Shown piece after piece: positions 36,801 through 44,755 of a stretch of 62,819 bases of DNA. The notes under the pieces were generated by a model. The model had not been told where the DNA came from. It ran no database searches and saw only the letters and a list, made by a program, of their open reading frames with translations. The position numbers and the translations under genes are program-made. Position 1 is the first letter of the stretch. Every line of letters begins with the position of its first letter. Source of the stretch: Candidatus Rifleibacteriota bacterium (GTDB lineage Bacteria > Muiribacteriota > Ozemobacteria > Ozemobacterales > Ozemobacteraceae); NCBI GenBank assembly GCA_012517355.1, contig JAAYVD010000083.1, positions 1-62,819 of the forward strand, in the 5' to 3' direction.

Positions 36801-39632
36801 ACCCCGGTTTCCGGCAGCGGATCTGGCCGGCTGTATGACGGGGTCGAGATGCGCGTGGTCGCGATCGAGGACCGGACCGAGCCGCAGCTCGAGACGGCCG
36901 AACCGCCGCAGATCCTGCGGGTGCTGACCGTCGAGCTCACTTCGCAGGTCGCGGCCCTGTTCCGGCTCGACCCGTATTCTACGTTCACCTGGCTCGGCCA
37001 CACCCCGGCCGGCCCGGTCGCCATCCCCGTCTCGCCCCTCACGCCGCGGATTCCGGGCGGTTGGCACGCGTCGCTGTTCCTGACCCCCGGCGGAACGAGC
37101 CGGGTCCGGCTCGCCTTCGCCATTCCCCGGCCTCTGGCAGCCGCCACGCACGGAACGCTCGCGGCCCGGGCCGGGGAGGCCGCCTTCGACCTCCCGCTCG
37201 GCGACACGGTCACGTCGGCCGCGCAGAAGCCACTCGGCGCCGGAACCGGCGACGGGGTGGCGATCCGCGTCAACGGCTTCTGGAAAACCGATGACGGCGC
37301 TTATGCAGACGTGACGTTCTCGGATGTGAAGGACGGCGCCGGCACCTCGTTCGAGCACGGGCTGGCCATCCGCACCGGCAACGCGTCCGTTCCGGCCGCG
37401 GAGGATCTGTCCGAGACGCACCTGTTCGGCTTCGGCCCCACCGTGGTCGTCCCCGACGGCCAGGAACGGCGGGGGCTGATCGCGCTGGCCACGCCGCCGG
37501 AGAGTGCCCGACTGATTTCCGCGCCATTCGGGCTCGATCTCCCGATCACCCCCGCGCCGCTTCCGAAGGATCTTTCCTGGCTGTCAGCAGCCCGGCAGGC
37601 CGGCGGCAACGAGGACGCGACACCGGAACTCGATGAACGCATCCGGCACAAAGCGCTCGCACTCCAGGAGACGCGAGCAAAAAGCGGCTGGACCAAGCCC
37701 GGCCTGGGAAAAGGGGCCATCGTTGGCCTGAAACCGTCTTCCGGCGCCGCCCCGGCTCCCACGAGCGCATCCGATGGGGATCGTTCGGCACTGCCGGCTG
37801 CCGGCGCCTTCCACACGCCGCTGACGCATGCCGGCGCGGAACGCTGGAAAGCCCTTCTCGGGCTCGACGAGGAGAAGTTTCTCGGGGAGCTCGGCCGGCT
37901 CGTCTGCGTGCCGTCCGCCGACCCGGCTGCCGGGGCGCTGTTCGGCCCCGAGGCCGTGCTGACGCAGGGATGGGGCACCCCGGCGGATCTGTGCGCGATG
38001 ACGTGCGACTGGGCCAAGGCCCGCGGCCTCACCGCCGTCGCAGGTTCGGTCCCGCTCACGGACGCAGGCAGGGCCGGGCTCGCCTCGGCGACCGGCTTCG
38101 GCGGGCGGCTCGAGCGGCTGCCCGTCGTGCGGCTCGGCAAACGGCTGGTCGCCTTCCCCTTCGGCGGGGGCGATCCGCAGCTTCTCGACCCGGTCGGCTT
38201 CGAGCCTTCCGGCAGCTTCACTGACACCCTGGTCAAGCTGACGGTGCGCGCGTTCACGCAGCCGGGCGGCGCCAACCAGGCCGCGCAGATGGGCGGCCTC
38301 ACGGACGCGCTCGGCGGCGGGAGCGGCGATGACCGGCAGGAAGTGACGCTGCTCGATCTCGAGATCCCGGCCCGCAAGCTGTCCGCCGACATCGCCGAGC
38401 TGGCCTTCCCCAGGCGCGGTGACGGCAGCCTGAAGGCCGCGCTCTGGCTTCCCGACGGCACCATGCTCTCGGGCACCGACGACCAGGCGGTCGACACCCG
38501 GGAAACCCGCATCACGGGCTTCGAGATCACGATCCAACAGGGCGACGACACGACGCTGCCACCCCTCGGAATCACGTTCGAAAACGGCCGGGAAGCGGCG
38601 AACACCGTTCTCGCCCTGGGCGTGATGACCCCTGACCTGCCCGCTCCCGCCGCCTCGTCCCTCGAAACCGCCTGGAAAGCCGCTTCCGCCCTTGCCTCCT
38701 CCACGGCCTGGAGCCGGACACGCGAGCTGCTGCACGGCCGCCTGGCGAAGCTGATCGCGCTCCAGACGCAGCACGAGCGGGAGCTTGCAGCAAAGGCGGG
38801 CGTGCGCATCGCCCGGCCCGACACCCCGCGTATCGTGATCCTGTCCGCGTTCTCCACCCCCCGCGGGATCGAGACGGCCGTCGACCTGCGTCAGGCGCGT
38901 GCCCAGGCAGCGGGGGAGCCGAAAGCCGTAGCCGCCTTCCAGTTCGGCACCGGCGTCTTCGATGCGGCGCTCGAGGAGCGGATCTGCGGCGGTGAAGGCC
39001 TCGTCTCCCGTTGGGGAACGCAGCAGAGCGTGAATCTCATTCCGCCCGGCAAGGCCGAGGCCCTGGCCGAGCTGCTGGAGGCGAACGGGACTCCCGAGCG
39101 CGTGGTGCAGCTGGTGCGGGCCTCGCGCGGCGTGCTGCTGTTCCCAAAAACCCCGAAGATGGAGGGTTCGACCCCGCGGTGGAGCTGGTTCGAGATCGAT
39201 CCCGAGACGTTCGCGATGACCTCGGTGCTCGACGACGGCTCGCACGGGGCGGCCGAGGATGCGATCCTGGAGCATGCCCAGAACGCCAACTCCTGGACCG
39301 TCGGGTTCCTGATCGGCGTCGACGTGGCGCTCGGCTCGACCGCCGCCTTCTCGCTGACGGGCGAGGAGTATGCCACCGTCATGAAGATGGCCGCCGCCTT
39401 CGCGGCGAGCCTCGCGGATCAGCTCGCGCAGATCGGCCCCAACCCCGGCTTCTCTTACGGCGGGGTGACCGTGAGCCTCGAAGGCCTTTCGTTCGACCCG
39501 ACGGATCCCAACGGCACCCATGGGGCTTTCGGGAACTTCACCGACGGGTATGAGAAGGGCGTCGCCTTCTACTTCCTTCTCGCGAAGCCCCCAACCCCTC
39601 CGAACAACGGGAAACCGGCAGCGCAGAGATAA
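33888..39632 (+). CDS. Giant secreted double-vWA protein B
   Basis: The 1914-residue paralogue of protein A (15034-21570) has an N-terminal hydrophobic export segment (about 27-46) after an unusual AT-rich basic/Tyr-rich leader. A beta-rich domain is followed by two vWA domains with MIDAS motifs DSSGSM at about 340 and DVSGSM at about 530. The remainder shares landmarks with protein A, including LLFPKTPKMEG...WSWFEIDPETF, SVLDDGSHG and an FTDGYEKGVAFYF-type ending. GGAGG lies 6 nt upstream of the ATG. In this operon it follows the prepilins directly, which suggests a vWA tip adhesin displayed on or by the pilus-like structure, as PilY1-type proteins are (inference). Confidence 0.85.
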   Translation: MIPSQQRPYTRSLFYSIRYYNQWVFQRYLAALLSLALLIAVGNRTACAEDEEGPSSAPLKRLSTGEAQPFTVGASGRLALEFIHDGNRYLGLRFSVPASAVLELEAAATKEGNGSSVSIRQNGTLEGTAGPSTLFDALPQIAGPQRVVLTNNATETVGGTVGIVDLGPLPNADFTGRSGTLIVRKAARTGLLPEIDHAPDGLVELEHPEFRSDAPRYDVTPEGDLVFTLPAGLWKLRADASEAGVNMATRFVPVTEGKTTVVENWPILENVEATGTAGVSGLKIRSVATAGADVAVRFSTPGWNGTIAPADLSVTEGGSPGTVTDVRSVATPLRLVLLLDSSGSMKGDMKQVLAAAAAFLGKLPESSRIELIDFDTKPKPVTAKGRTALLEALRKIKADGATALNDTVLLGLERAAGHDRRAIVLLTDGFDANHNDTGPGSKATPAEMFDAVRAAGVPVFTIGYGKKPDVATLRRLAELSGGSFHRAQADTVGSVFGQLEAILGRDFEMTYRRPAVTAPSDVPVVCIVQDVSGSMNMPPSPEGDTGYRMEEAKEILRGFVRSLPAGAVAQVMSYSMYTDINQLWTDNREALLRGISDMKAYGGTDTLGALDAAFRSLKAVPSSRRYLLLVTDADLPSVTADEDAQAILGKFRDASIDCTFVGMVRNDQRGCFDEAASFTRGFAAVSEDPTAMRDAAERLGKRIATAAGGDARLEVRLVMTKKGPDGAMTQMGDADLFRLPPSPQTASASVSGVRYRIEGGSALPAAVRAGASAASAAASGSGTVSSTPSDGWQVERRIGLDVTASNAAMKLTATELLFLRSIQGIPCPDQERLVAVGLKLENILPEQDVIVPEGSDAHPAGIVGGPKAARTTRGTPTFVIDNLRQHLFLSWNGGTDAQITDFSWLAAEPLLTPDREEIALRPGEPVQGYIVFRVPAESMDAAVLRFFDDSNGNLTLPLAGEIQPPMNVATATPVSGSGSGRLYDGVEMRVVAIEDRTEPQLETAEPPQILRVLTVELTSQVAALFRLDPYSTFTWLGHTPAGPVAIPVSPLTPRIPGGWHASLFLTPGGTSRVRLAFAIPRPLAAATHGTLAARAGEAAFDLPLGDTVTSAAQKPLGAGTGDGVAIRVNGFWKTDDGAYADVTFSDVKDGAGTSFEHGLAIRTGNASVPAAEDLSETHLFGFGPTVVVPDGQERRGLIALATPPESARLISAPFGLDLPITPAPLPKDLSWLSAARQAGGNEDATPELDERIRHKALALQETRAKSGWTKPGLGKGAIVGLKPSSGAAPAPTSASDGDRSALPAAGAFHTPLTHAGAERWKALLGLDEEKFLGELGRLVCVPSADPAAGALFGPEAVLTQGWGTPADLCAMTCDWAKARGLTAVAGSVPLTDAGRAGLASATGFGGRLERLPVVRLGKRLVAFPFGGGDPQLLDPVGFEPSGSFTDTLVKLTVRAFTQPGGANQAAQMGGLTDALGGGSGDDRQEVTLLDLEIPARKLSADIAELAFPRRGDGSLKAALWLPDGTMLSGTDDQAVDTRETRITGFEITIQQGDDTTLPPLGITFENGREAANTVLALGVMTPDLPAPAASSLETAWKAASALASSTAWSRTRELLHGRLAKLIALQTQHERELAAKAGVRIARPDTPRIVILSAFSTPRGIETAVDLRQARAQAAGEPKAVAAFQFGTGVFDAALEERICGGEGLVSRWGTQQSVNLIPPGKAEALAELLEANGTPERVVQLVRASRGVLLFPKTPKMEGSTPRWSWFEIDPETFAMTSVLDDGSHGAAEDAILEHAQNANSWTVGFLIGVDVALGSTAAFSLTGEEYATVMKMAAAFAASLADQLAQIGPNPGFSYGGVTVSLEGLSFDPTDPNGTHGAFGNFTDGYEKGVAFYFLLAKPPTPPNNGKPAAQR

Positions 39633-39653
39633 TATATTCTGCATAATAACAAA

Positions 39654-39689
39654 GGCGCGAAGGGCAACTTCCCTTCGCGCCTCGTTTTT
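39654..39689 (+). terminator. Bidirectional rho-independent terminator
   Basis: GGCGCGAAGGG (39654-39664) and CCCTTCGCGCC (39671-39681) form a perfect 11-bp stem with a 6-nt loop, followed by TCGTTTTT. On the minus strand the same stem is followed by TTTGTTATT. It separates the vWA operon from the convergent transporter fragment. Confidence 0.9.
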
Positions 39690-39701
39690 CCAGACGTCGG
39701 A

Positions 39702-40055
39702 TCAGGCGGCTTCGGCCTTCTTGCCTCCGTGGCGGGCGCCGGCTTCGATCCAGCGCTGCGAGAGGATCAGGCCGATCGGCGAGATGCAGGCGATGAAGCC
39801 GTAGATCAGCCACAGCGTGCTCGAGTCATGATGCACGAGCATCTTCATCCACTCGTTCAGCGGCGTCTCGGCCCAGCCAAGGAAGAAGCTGCCGAGCGTC
39901 TGAGGTATGCCGAAGAAGGCGTAGATGCCGTTCATGTCGGGCGGCGCGGGCACGAACCGGCTCAGCATGAAGCCGGAATACAGACCGGTGGTGAACTTTG
40001 CCATGAACCAGGGGATGCCGGCCAGGCCCATGTAGGCGCCGACCTTCCCTTCCGG
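39702..40055 (-). pseudogene. C-terminal fragment of an MFS-type transporter
   Basis: About 115 codons remain. They read EGKVGAYMGLAGIPWFMAKF and continue through a membrane segment to LWLIYGFIACISPIGLILSQ and a charged tail GGKKAEAA. This looks like the last two or three helices of a major facilitator protein. The reading frame is open to about 40055, where the sequence switches to an IS110 transposase fragment on the same strand. The first three quarters of the gene are missing, so it cannot make a working transporter. Confidence 0.7.
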
Positions 40056-40197
40056 GCTCCGGCCGGATGACCTCCGCGAAGTGCGCGATGACCCCGGCGT
40101 CGATCTTGTCCGTTTTGGCCAGGCGACCGGTTGCCCGGGCGAAGGACCGGATGAGGCGGGGGTTCGAGACCACCACCGGGATTCCTACCCGATACAG
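40054..40197 (-). pseudogene. IS110-family transposase remnant
   Basis: About 48 codons encode GIPVVVSNPRLIRSFARATG and then RLAKTDKIDAGVIAHFAEVI. The RLAKTDxIDA block with its catalytic Asp is diagnostic of the DEDD (RuvC-like) domain of IS110 transposases. Both the true N-terminus and the rest of the protein are absent. The right-hand edge dissolves into unrelated sequence near 40200, and the left edge abuts the transporter fragment. Confidence 0.82.
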
Positions 40198-40326
40198 TGC
40201 CACGGGTTCCGGGGACATGATACCGAACCCGGAAAACCTTCTTGGCGCCAGCTTTTCAAGAGATCCGTATCCTGTCCCCGGAACTGCGTTTTCGCGATTC
40301 CATGGGGGGGCGGGGGAGGAAAACCG

Positions 40327-42174
40327 TCAGGGTGCTTTGACCTGGCGATCCTGGTGGGACAGGGTGCGCAGGATCGTATCGAGGACATCATCCAGGCGCT
40401 TGGCGACATCCTCGCCCAGGAACCTCAAAACGAAGCAGCCGTTTTCCTGAAGCAGGGCATCTTTGCGGCGGTCCCGCCGAAAGGCTTCAGAATCGGCCAG
40501 ATGTTGGGGCCCGTCGATCTCGATGACCAAACGGGCTTCTGGGCAGAGGAGATCTACTTCCATCGTACCAGGGGCGGCAAAGGGGATCGGCAGGTCCCGG
40601 TTCAAAACGAATCGGCCGCGGGTCTGGGGAAGGGTTTCCAGCCGGCGAAAGAGGAATGCCTCCGTTGGGCTGCGGGCCCGATCTTCCTCGCGTTGATGCG
40701 AGGGCTTGAGCGAAACGGGCAGTTCAGGAGGATGTTCGACCTCACGAGATCGGGCCGCATGAACGAACAGGTTGGCCAAGGGCGAATCGACTCCGTCTTG
40801 AACCAATCGCCGGCCGCTGGCCGCGTATTCCTTCTTCCATTCGGGGTCTACGGGCAATGGGCCATCGGTCGGCCATCCCGCGATTGCGCTGGCCGGAAGG
40901 AAGATGTCGTAGCCGAGGGCCTTGTATCCCACACAGCGGCGGTTGAACATCCTGGACAACATCGGGACCTCGAGGTCGGCGTAGTCATACACCTGGACCT
41001 CCCGTTTCTGGTGGCAGAGGCGATGAAGCCGGCCCACATACTGGGAAAGAGTCCCCCGCCAGGAAACCGGTAAGGTCAGAAAGAGAGTGTCCAGTCGGGC
41101 ATCGTCGAACCCCTCCCCGATGAAGCGGCCGGTGGCCAGGAGGACCCGGGCCTCCCTCTCCGGAATCTCTGCCAGACGGGATGTGACCTCTTTCATTTCC
41201 TTCTTTCGCATGCCGCCTCGGAGGACGATCAGGTGGGAAACCTCCGGCGTCAGGCGCTTGGCCAACTCTTCGAGGTGCTCCTGTCTTTCGGTCAGGACCA
41301 AAGGCGATCGGCCTTCCCGGACCGCCTGAAGGATGTCATCGACGATGAGACGGTTGCGGGATCCATCGACGATCAGCTCGCCATACAGCTCCTGGAACTG
41401 GATCCGGACATCCTGGTCGGGAGGGCGAAGGGGCCGGAAGCCGGTGGGTCGGACGAACACCGAGTGCGTGAAGGGGTGCTCCCGCGCCTGTGTCTTGGCA
41501 TCGACCCGGTAGCGGACCGGGCCGCATTGCATGAAGATGATCGGTTGATGGCCGTCTTTCCGGGAGATGGTCGCGGACAGGCCGGTGATGAACTTCCCCT
41601 TGGCTCGACGGGCCACCTTTTCGAACTGCTCCGCGGCGAGGTGATGGCACTCGTCGAAGATGAGGTGACCATACCCGCCCACCAGATCATCGACTTCGTC
41701 CTGGCGGACCAGACTGTTGATGACGGCGACATCCACCTGGCCGGTCGGCTTCCTCCGACCACCTCCGATTCGGCCAATGCCTTTCCGGGGAAGGTCGAGG
41801 AAGGTTGCCAGCCGTTCCACCCATTGGTCCATCAGGAGCCGGCGGTGGACGAGAACCAAGGTGTTCACTCCGCGTTGGGCGATGAGCCAGGCCCCGATCA
41901 CCGTTTTCCCGAAAGCGGTGGTAGCGGCAAGAATACCGGTGTCATGAGCCAGCATGGCCTGGGCAGCAGCCTTCTGGTCGGGACGGAGTTCCCCTTGAAA
42001 GGAAACGGACAACGACTTGCCGGAGAATCGCTCGTCGCGGAGGTTCGGGTGGATTTTCAGACCCGAAAGAAGGGCGCACACCTCTCCCAGGCACCCACGG
42101 GGAAGCCCGATATGATGAGGATGATCTTCGGCGCAACAGAGGATGCGACGGGTTCCGAACGTGGGCAGCCGCAT
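40327..42174 (-). CDS. TOTE-type conflict protein, 3' part: SF2 helicase plus DUF559-like nuclease (frameshifted)
   Basis: This is the downstream part of a protein split by a single-base shift near 42250-42253. It carries an SF2 helicase with ATTAFGKTVIGAWL (Walker A), FDECHH (DEAD-like box), SATISRKDG and the late motif QYVGRLHR. A C-terminal nuclease of the Vsr/DUF559 type (about 510-600) has MEVDLLCPEARLVIEIDG, QH and RDRRKDALLQENG. In-frame coding actually extends upstream to the shift point (LSPSLRNRL...AFQNPEFYKNQAMRL), joining the primase part. Intact homologues act as mobile or defensive conflict effectors. As it stands, the full product would need frameshifting. Confidence 0.85.
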   Translation of the reverse strand: MRLPTFGTRRILCCAEDHPHHIGLPRGCLGEVCALLSGLKIHPNLRDERFSGKSLSVSFQGELRPDQKAAAQAMLAHDTGILAATTAFGKTVIGAWLIAQRGVNTLVLVHRRLLMDQWVERLATFLDLPRKGIGRIGGGRRKPTGQVDVAVINSLVRQDEVDDLVGGYGHLIFDECHHLAAEQFEKVARRAKGKFITGLSATISRKDGHQPIIFMQCGPVRYRVDAKTQAREHPFTHSVFVRPTGFRPLRPPDQDVRIQFQELYGELIVDGSRNRLIVDDILQAVREGRSPLVLTERQEHLEELAKRLTPEVSHLIVLRGGMRKKEMKEVTSRLAEIPEREARVLLATGRFIGEGFDDARLDTLFLTLPVSWRGTLSQYVGRLHRLCHQKREVQVYDYADLEVPMLSRMFNRRCVGYKALGYDIFLPASAIAGWPTDGPLPVDPEWKKEYAASGRRLVQDGVDSPLANLFVHAARSREVEHPPELPVSLKPSHQREEDRARSPTEAFLFRRLETLPQTRGRFVLNRDLPIPFAAPGTMEVDLLCPEARLVIEIDGPQHLADSEAFRRDRRKDALLQENGCFVLRFLGEDVAKRLDDVLDTILRTLSHQDRQVKAP

Positions 42175-42249
42175 CGCTTGATTCTTGTAGAACTCCGGAT
42201 TCTGAAAGGCGGCCAGCCGGACGAGGCGGTTTCGCAGGCTTGGTGACAG

Positions 42250-43222
42250 CCCCTCCTTGGGGGATGTAGATCATGTTCCCCAGAACCAGGTCCAGGTGGT
42301 CCGGAAGTGGACCCTGAACGGGAGGGTCCCGCCGTCGGCCGGAGGGTGGAGTTGTCCAAGGCTGTTCATCCTCGTCCTCGACCTGGGCGACCCGAACGCC
42401 GACGATACGTCCTTTCCCCTCGGCCTCCCGAACGATTCCCTCGACCTCAACCGACCGGATCTTTCCCACCCCGGACAGAAATGCCCATTGATCGGGGAGG
42501 GGGATGAAGTTCTCATCGAGGAATACACTGTTGCCGCGCTCCCGAGCCTGCTTCTGGAGGGGCAGGGCGATCAGGTTCCCGAAGCCGCCCTGCGGCAACG
42601 TGTCCTGGTTGGGGAACAGCCGGTCATACGAGTCGAGGCCGATATCCGGGCGGGTTTCCATGGTTTCGGTCAAGAGAAAGGAACCGAGCTTCCGGGCCAG
42701 AGCCGCGGGGATGGCTTCATCGAAGAAGAGCCAGACATGGCCGCCTCCGCCGGAACGGGACCGCTCGAGCACGGCTGGAAGAGAATGGCTCCGGCAGGTT
42801 GCGAGGAAGGCCTCGGCATCCGTTTCCCAGTCTTTCTTGTCGAAGTCTGCGGCAAGGAGGAAACACCTTTCATCGAGAAGCATCGGGTAGAGTCCCATGA
42901 CGAACGGCCGCCCGGTATCGTCTTGGCCGGACAGATGCCACCGGATGACTTCGTCCGTCAGGGGACGAAAGCGCCGGTTCGGGCACTTGGCACACTTGAC
43001 CGTTTTCTTGTTGCAGAGGTCTACGACCCACTCGTTGGCGCAGGCGGGGGCATACCCGGAGTTCCCGGTCTTGCTGCTGACGAACCGCCGGGCATAGACA
43101 TCGTCCCGGCCACGGAAGAGGGACCGGAAAAGGGCCACCTTCGCCTCGGGCGTCGAATGCTGGGAGACCGGGCGAGAGAGCAGCAAGGTGGGGCTGGTGG
43201 TGGATCCGGGACTTCCGATCAC
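42250..43222 (-). CDS. TOTE-type conflict protein, 5' part: AEP primase-polymerase domain (frameshifted)
   Basis: The upstream part of the split gene (the frame runs on without homology to 41942) encodes the TOTE archaeo-eukaryotic primase domain. It contains a Cys-rich zinc-like motif (YAPACANEW...CNKKTVKCAKCPNR), FLLAADFDK (the hhhDhD metal site), RSGGGGHVWLFF (the sxH motif) and DIGLDSYDRLFPNQDTLPQG. The start is a GTG at 43222, only 9 bp after the HEPN gene, with no ribosome site, so translation is probably coupled. Near 42250 a run reading GGAGGGG has one G too many compared with the expected frame. Confidence 0.83.
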
Positions 43223-43231
43223 GGGATGGCG

Positions 43232-43696
43232 TCAGCCGAGCCGGGTCCTGGGAGAGGGTGCCAACCCAGGATGCTGCCCAAGCAACCATCCAAGAACAGC
43301 CTCTCGCAAGCCCTGAACGAACTGCACGAGCTCATTGGCATCGGCTTCGGTGGCGCAACCCGCACAATCATACTCCAGGGTGTTCCTTTTCAGGCGGCAG
43401 GCATCCAGGTATGAGGCGTCAGCGCGGCGTCCCTCACCCAAGATCAATGGCAGGGATTGGATGGTCCGGAAATGGGCGAGACCCTGAGTGGGCCGGTAGC
43501 CCTCGGCAGGCAGCAAGATCGTGCACAACTTCAGGGCGGCATTGTAGGCAATGCCGAATCGCCAGTCAGGTGAAAGGTTGGATACGGAGGCATCCTGGAG
43601 ATCGCGTTCAACGATGGCCAGCAGATTCCCGATTTCCTGGGCGCTGGTCTTGTGGGCTTTGAGCCACCCGTGTTCAGCCCAGGTTGGCAAGGTCAT
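43232..43696 (-). CDS. HEPN-domain protein, putative toxin of an MNT-HEPN pair
   Basis: The protein is 154 residues from the ATG at 43696; an ATG at 43708 adds four. It is all-helical in appearance, with WLKAHKTSAQEIGNLLAIVE near the N-terminus, and carries RLKRNTLEYDCAG, a variant of the HEPN RN-x(4-6)-H motif in which Tyr takes the His position. HEPN partners of MNT enzymes are RNases or regulatory toxins that MNT adenylylates (type VII systems). It overlaps the MNT gene and is followed after 9 bp by the TOTE gene. Confidence 0.78.
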   Translation of the reverse strand: MTLPTWAEHGWLKAHKTSAQEIGNLLAIVERDLQDASVSNLSPDWRFGIAYNAALKLCTILLPAEGYRPTQGLAHFRTIQSLPLILGEGRRADASYLDACRLKRNTLEYDCAGCATEADANELVQFVQGLREAVLGWLLGQHPGLAPSPRTRLG

Positions 43697-44258
43697 TTTC
43701 CGTTCCAATCAAGAAGATCTTCCTGGCTTGGAGCACGGATGAAACGAAATGCTCCTTCGCCCGGAGACGTTTGTGAAACTCGGCGGGTGACAGGACATGC
43801 GGGTTGACCTCGCGCCCCAGGAGGGAGGTCTGAGACGACAGGAGTTCCGCCACTTTTCTCAGACTGAGATCGCCGACCACCATCAGATCGATATCGCTGT
43901 CGGGCCTCAGCGTGCCTTCGGCAGCGGATCCGAAGACGAAGGCCAGTCGGATGGCCTGGTTCTGCAGGGCGCCCGCCAGAGAGTCCGACAAGCCGATCGT
44001 TTTCAGGACCAACTGGCAGATGTCGGGGTGGAGTGGGTGCTTTCGATTGGCGGAGAAATACACCCGGTTCCCGTCTTTTCGTCGGTCGAGAAGGCCAAGA
44101 TGAACCAGCTTTTCCACATCCTGTCGGACTGTCCCCAAGGCGAAGCCCGTCTGTCGGTGAATCTCCCGTAGATGGAGCTCGCCGGACCGCAGGCCAAAAA
44201 ACACCCGGAAAATCTCGGCCCTGACCCTTGAGCAGAGAATGTGCGCCAGAGTATTCAT
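43674..44258 (-). CDS. MNT-type nucleotidyltransferase with N-terminal winged helix, putative antitoxin
   Basis: The 194-residue protein has an N-terminal winged helix-turn-helix (about 1-75: LRSGELHLREIHRQTGFALG, then LVHLGLLDRRKDGNRVYFSA) and a minimal nucleotidyltransferase domain (about 95-190). The latter has the motif GSAAEGTLRPDSDIDLMVVG, matching GS-x(10)-DxD. In MNT-HEPN pairs this enzyme neutralises the HEPN toxin by adenylylation. The winged helix suggests it also represses its own operon through the direct repeats just upstream. The ATG at 44258 lies close to the presumed transcription start, with no ribosome site. Confidence 0.82.
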   Translation of the reverse strand: MNTLAHILCSRVRAEIFRVFFGLRSGELHLREIHRQTGFALGTVRQDVEKLVHLGLLDRRKDGNRVYFSANRKHPLHPDICQLVLKTIGLSDSLAGALQNQAIRLAFVFGSAAEGTLRPDSDIDLMVVGDLSLRKVAELLSSQTSLLGREVNPHVLSPAEFHKRLRAKEHFVSSVLQARKIFLIGTENDLANLG

Positions 44259-44264
44259 GTATTC

Positions 44265-44298
44265 GGTTATACCATACAATCGTGCGGTAACACCATAC
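44265..44298 (-). promoter_or_regulatory. Promoter/operator of the MNT-HEPN-TOTE operon
   Basis: Two direct repeats, GGTTATACCATAC (44265-44277) and GGTAACACCATAC (44286-44298), match at 11 of 13 positions and start 21 bp apart, two helical turns. On the minus strand the first includes TATAAC, a good -10 box 8-10 nt before the MNT start codon. An adjacent-dimer binding site for the MNT winged-helix domain is the likely reading; translation would then be leaderless or nearly so. Confidence 0.5.
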
Positions 44299-44330
44299 CA
44301 TTTTCTGGATGAGACCTGGCCAGAAATGAC

Positions 44331-44355
44331 GAAACCCGCTCTGGGAGATGGTTTC
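44331..44355 (-). terminator. Hairpin beside repeat R1, possible minus-strand terminator
   Basis: GAAACC and GGTTTC form an outer stem around a CTC-CCA-GAG core. On the minus strand GTCATTTCTGG follows, only weakly T-rich. It occupies the same place relative to repeat R1 as the hairpin beside R2. Confidence 0.4.
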
Positions 44356-44359
44356 AGCG

Positions 44360-44457
44360 GTGCCCGGAGCCCGACATGTCTACCGTTAGGAACATTCGAG
44401 ATACCGATTCCCAGGGACCCAGCCAGGGAAGGGAAGTTCGGACTCCTGCCGGCCTGA
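44360..44457 (+). repeat. 98-bp direct repeat R1
   Basis: It matches 55343-55440 with 8 mismatches in 98 bp and no gaps. It begins GTGCCCGGAGCCCG and ends CTCCTGCCGGCCTGA. Several frames stay open through both copies, but substitutions fall at all codon positions, so I do not call a gene. With R2 it brackets the 11-kb block that holds the toxin-antitoxin, ArdC, AddAB-like and DUF4143 genes. Confidence 0.85.
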
Positions 44458-44716
44458 TGAGCCAGAGTGCAACCCGCTCCCGGGGTCGAAAGACCGCCAG
44501 ATGGCGGATTCCGCCATCCAGGGAAGTGGTCGGTGGACCTCGCCAGCGTGGTTTTGTCCTGTGCCGGACAGTGTCCGTGCCGATGAGCCATGTGGGAAAC
44601 ATGTCGTGTTCGATACCCGGTGGCCCACCACCGGATGCGCTATACTACCCGCCAGCGAAAACGAGGGCCAGGTGGCCGAACCCCAGGAGTATCGGGCACA
44701 GCGGGGAGATAAAAGA
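44458..44716. other. Non-coding gap
   Basis: Between repeat R1 and the HigB operator I see no gene. A TATACT at 44641 lacks a matching -35. Short palindromes occur near 44500-44515. Confidence 0.35.
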
Positions 44717-44735
44717 AATAACATATCATGTTATT
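44717..44735 (+). promoter_or_regulatory. Palindromic operator upstream of the HigBA-like pair
   Basis: AATAACAT and ATGTTATT form a perfect 8-bp inverted repeat with a 3-nt centre, 20 bp before the toxin start. The stretch is AT-rich in a GC-rich region. This is the layout of an autorepressor site for an XRE-type antitoxin dimer. Confidence 0.65.
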
Positions 44736-44755
44736 ATTTCTTGACTTTCGGTGCC

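Noticed and set aside
44360-44457. A conserved small peptide gene in repeats R1 and R2
   Set aside because: Several frames on both strands stay open through both copies, but differences fall equally at all codon positions and no ribosome site is shared, so coding is not supported.
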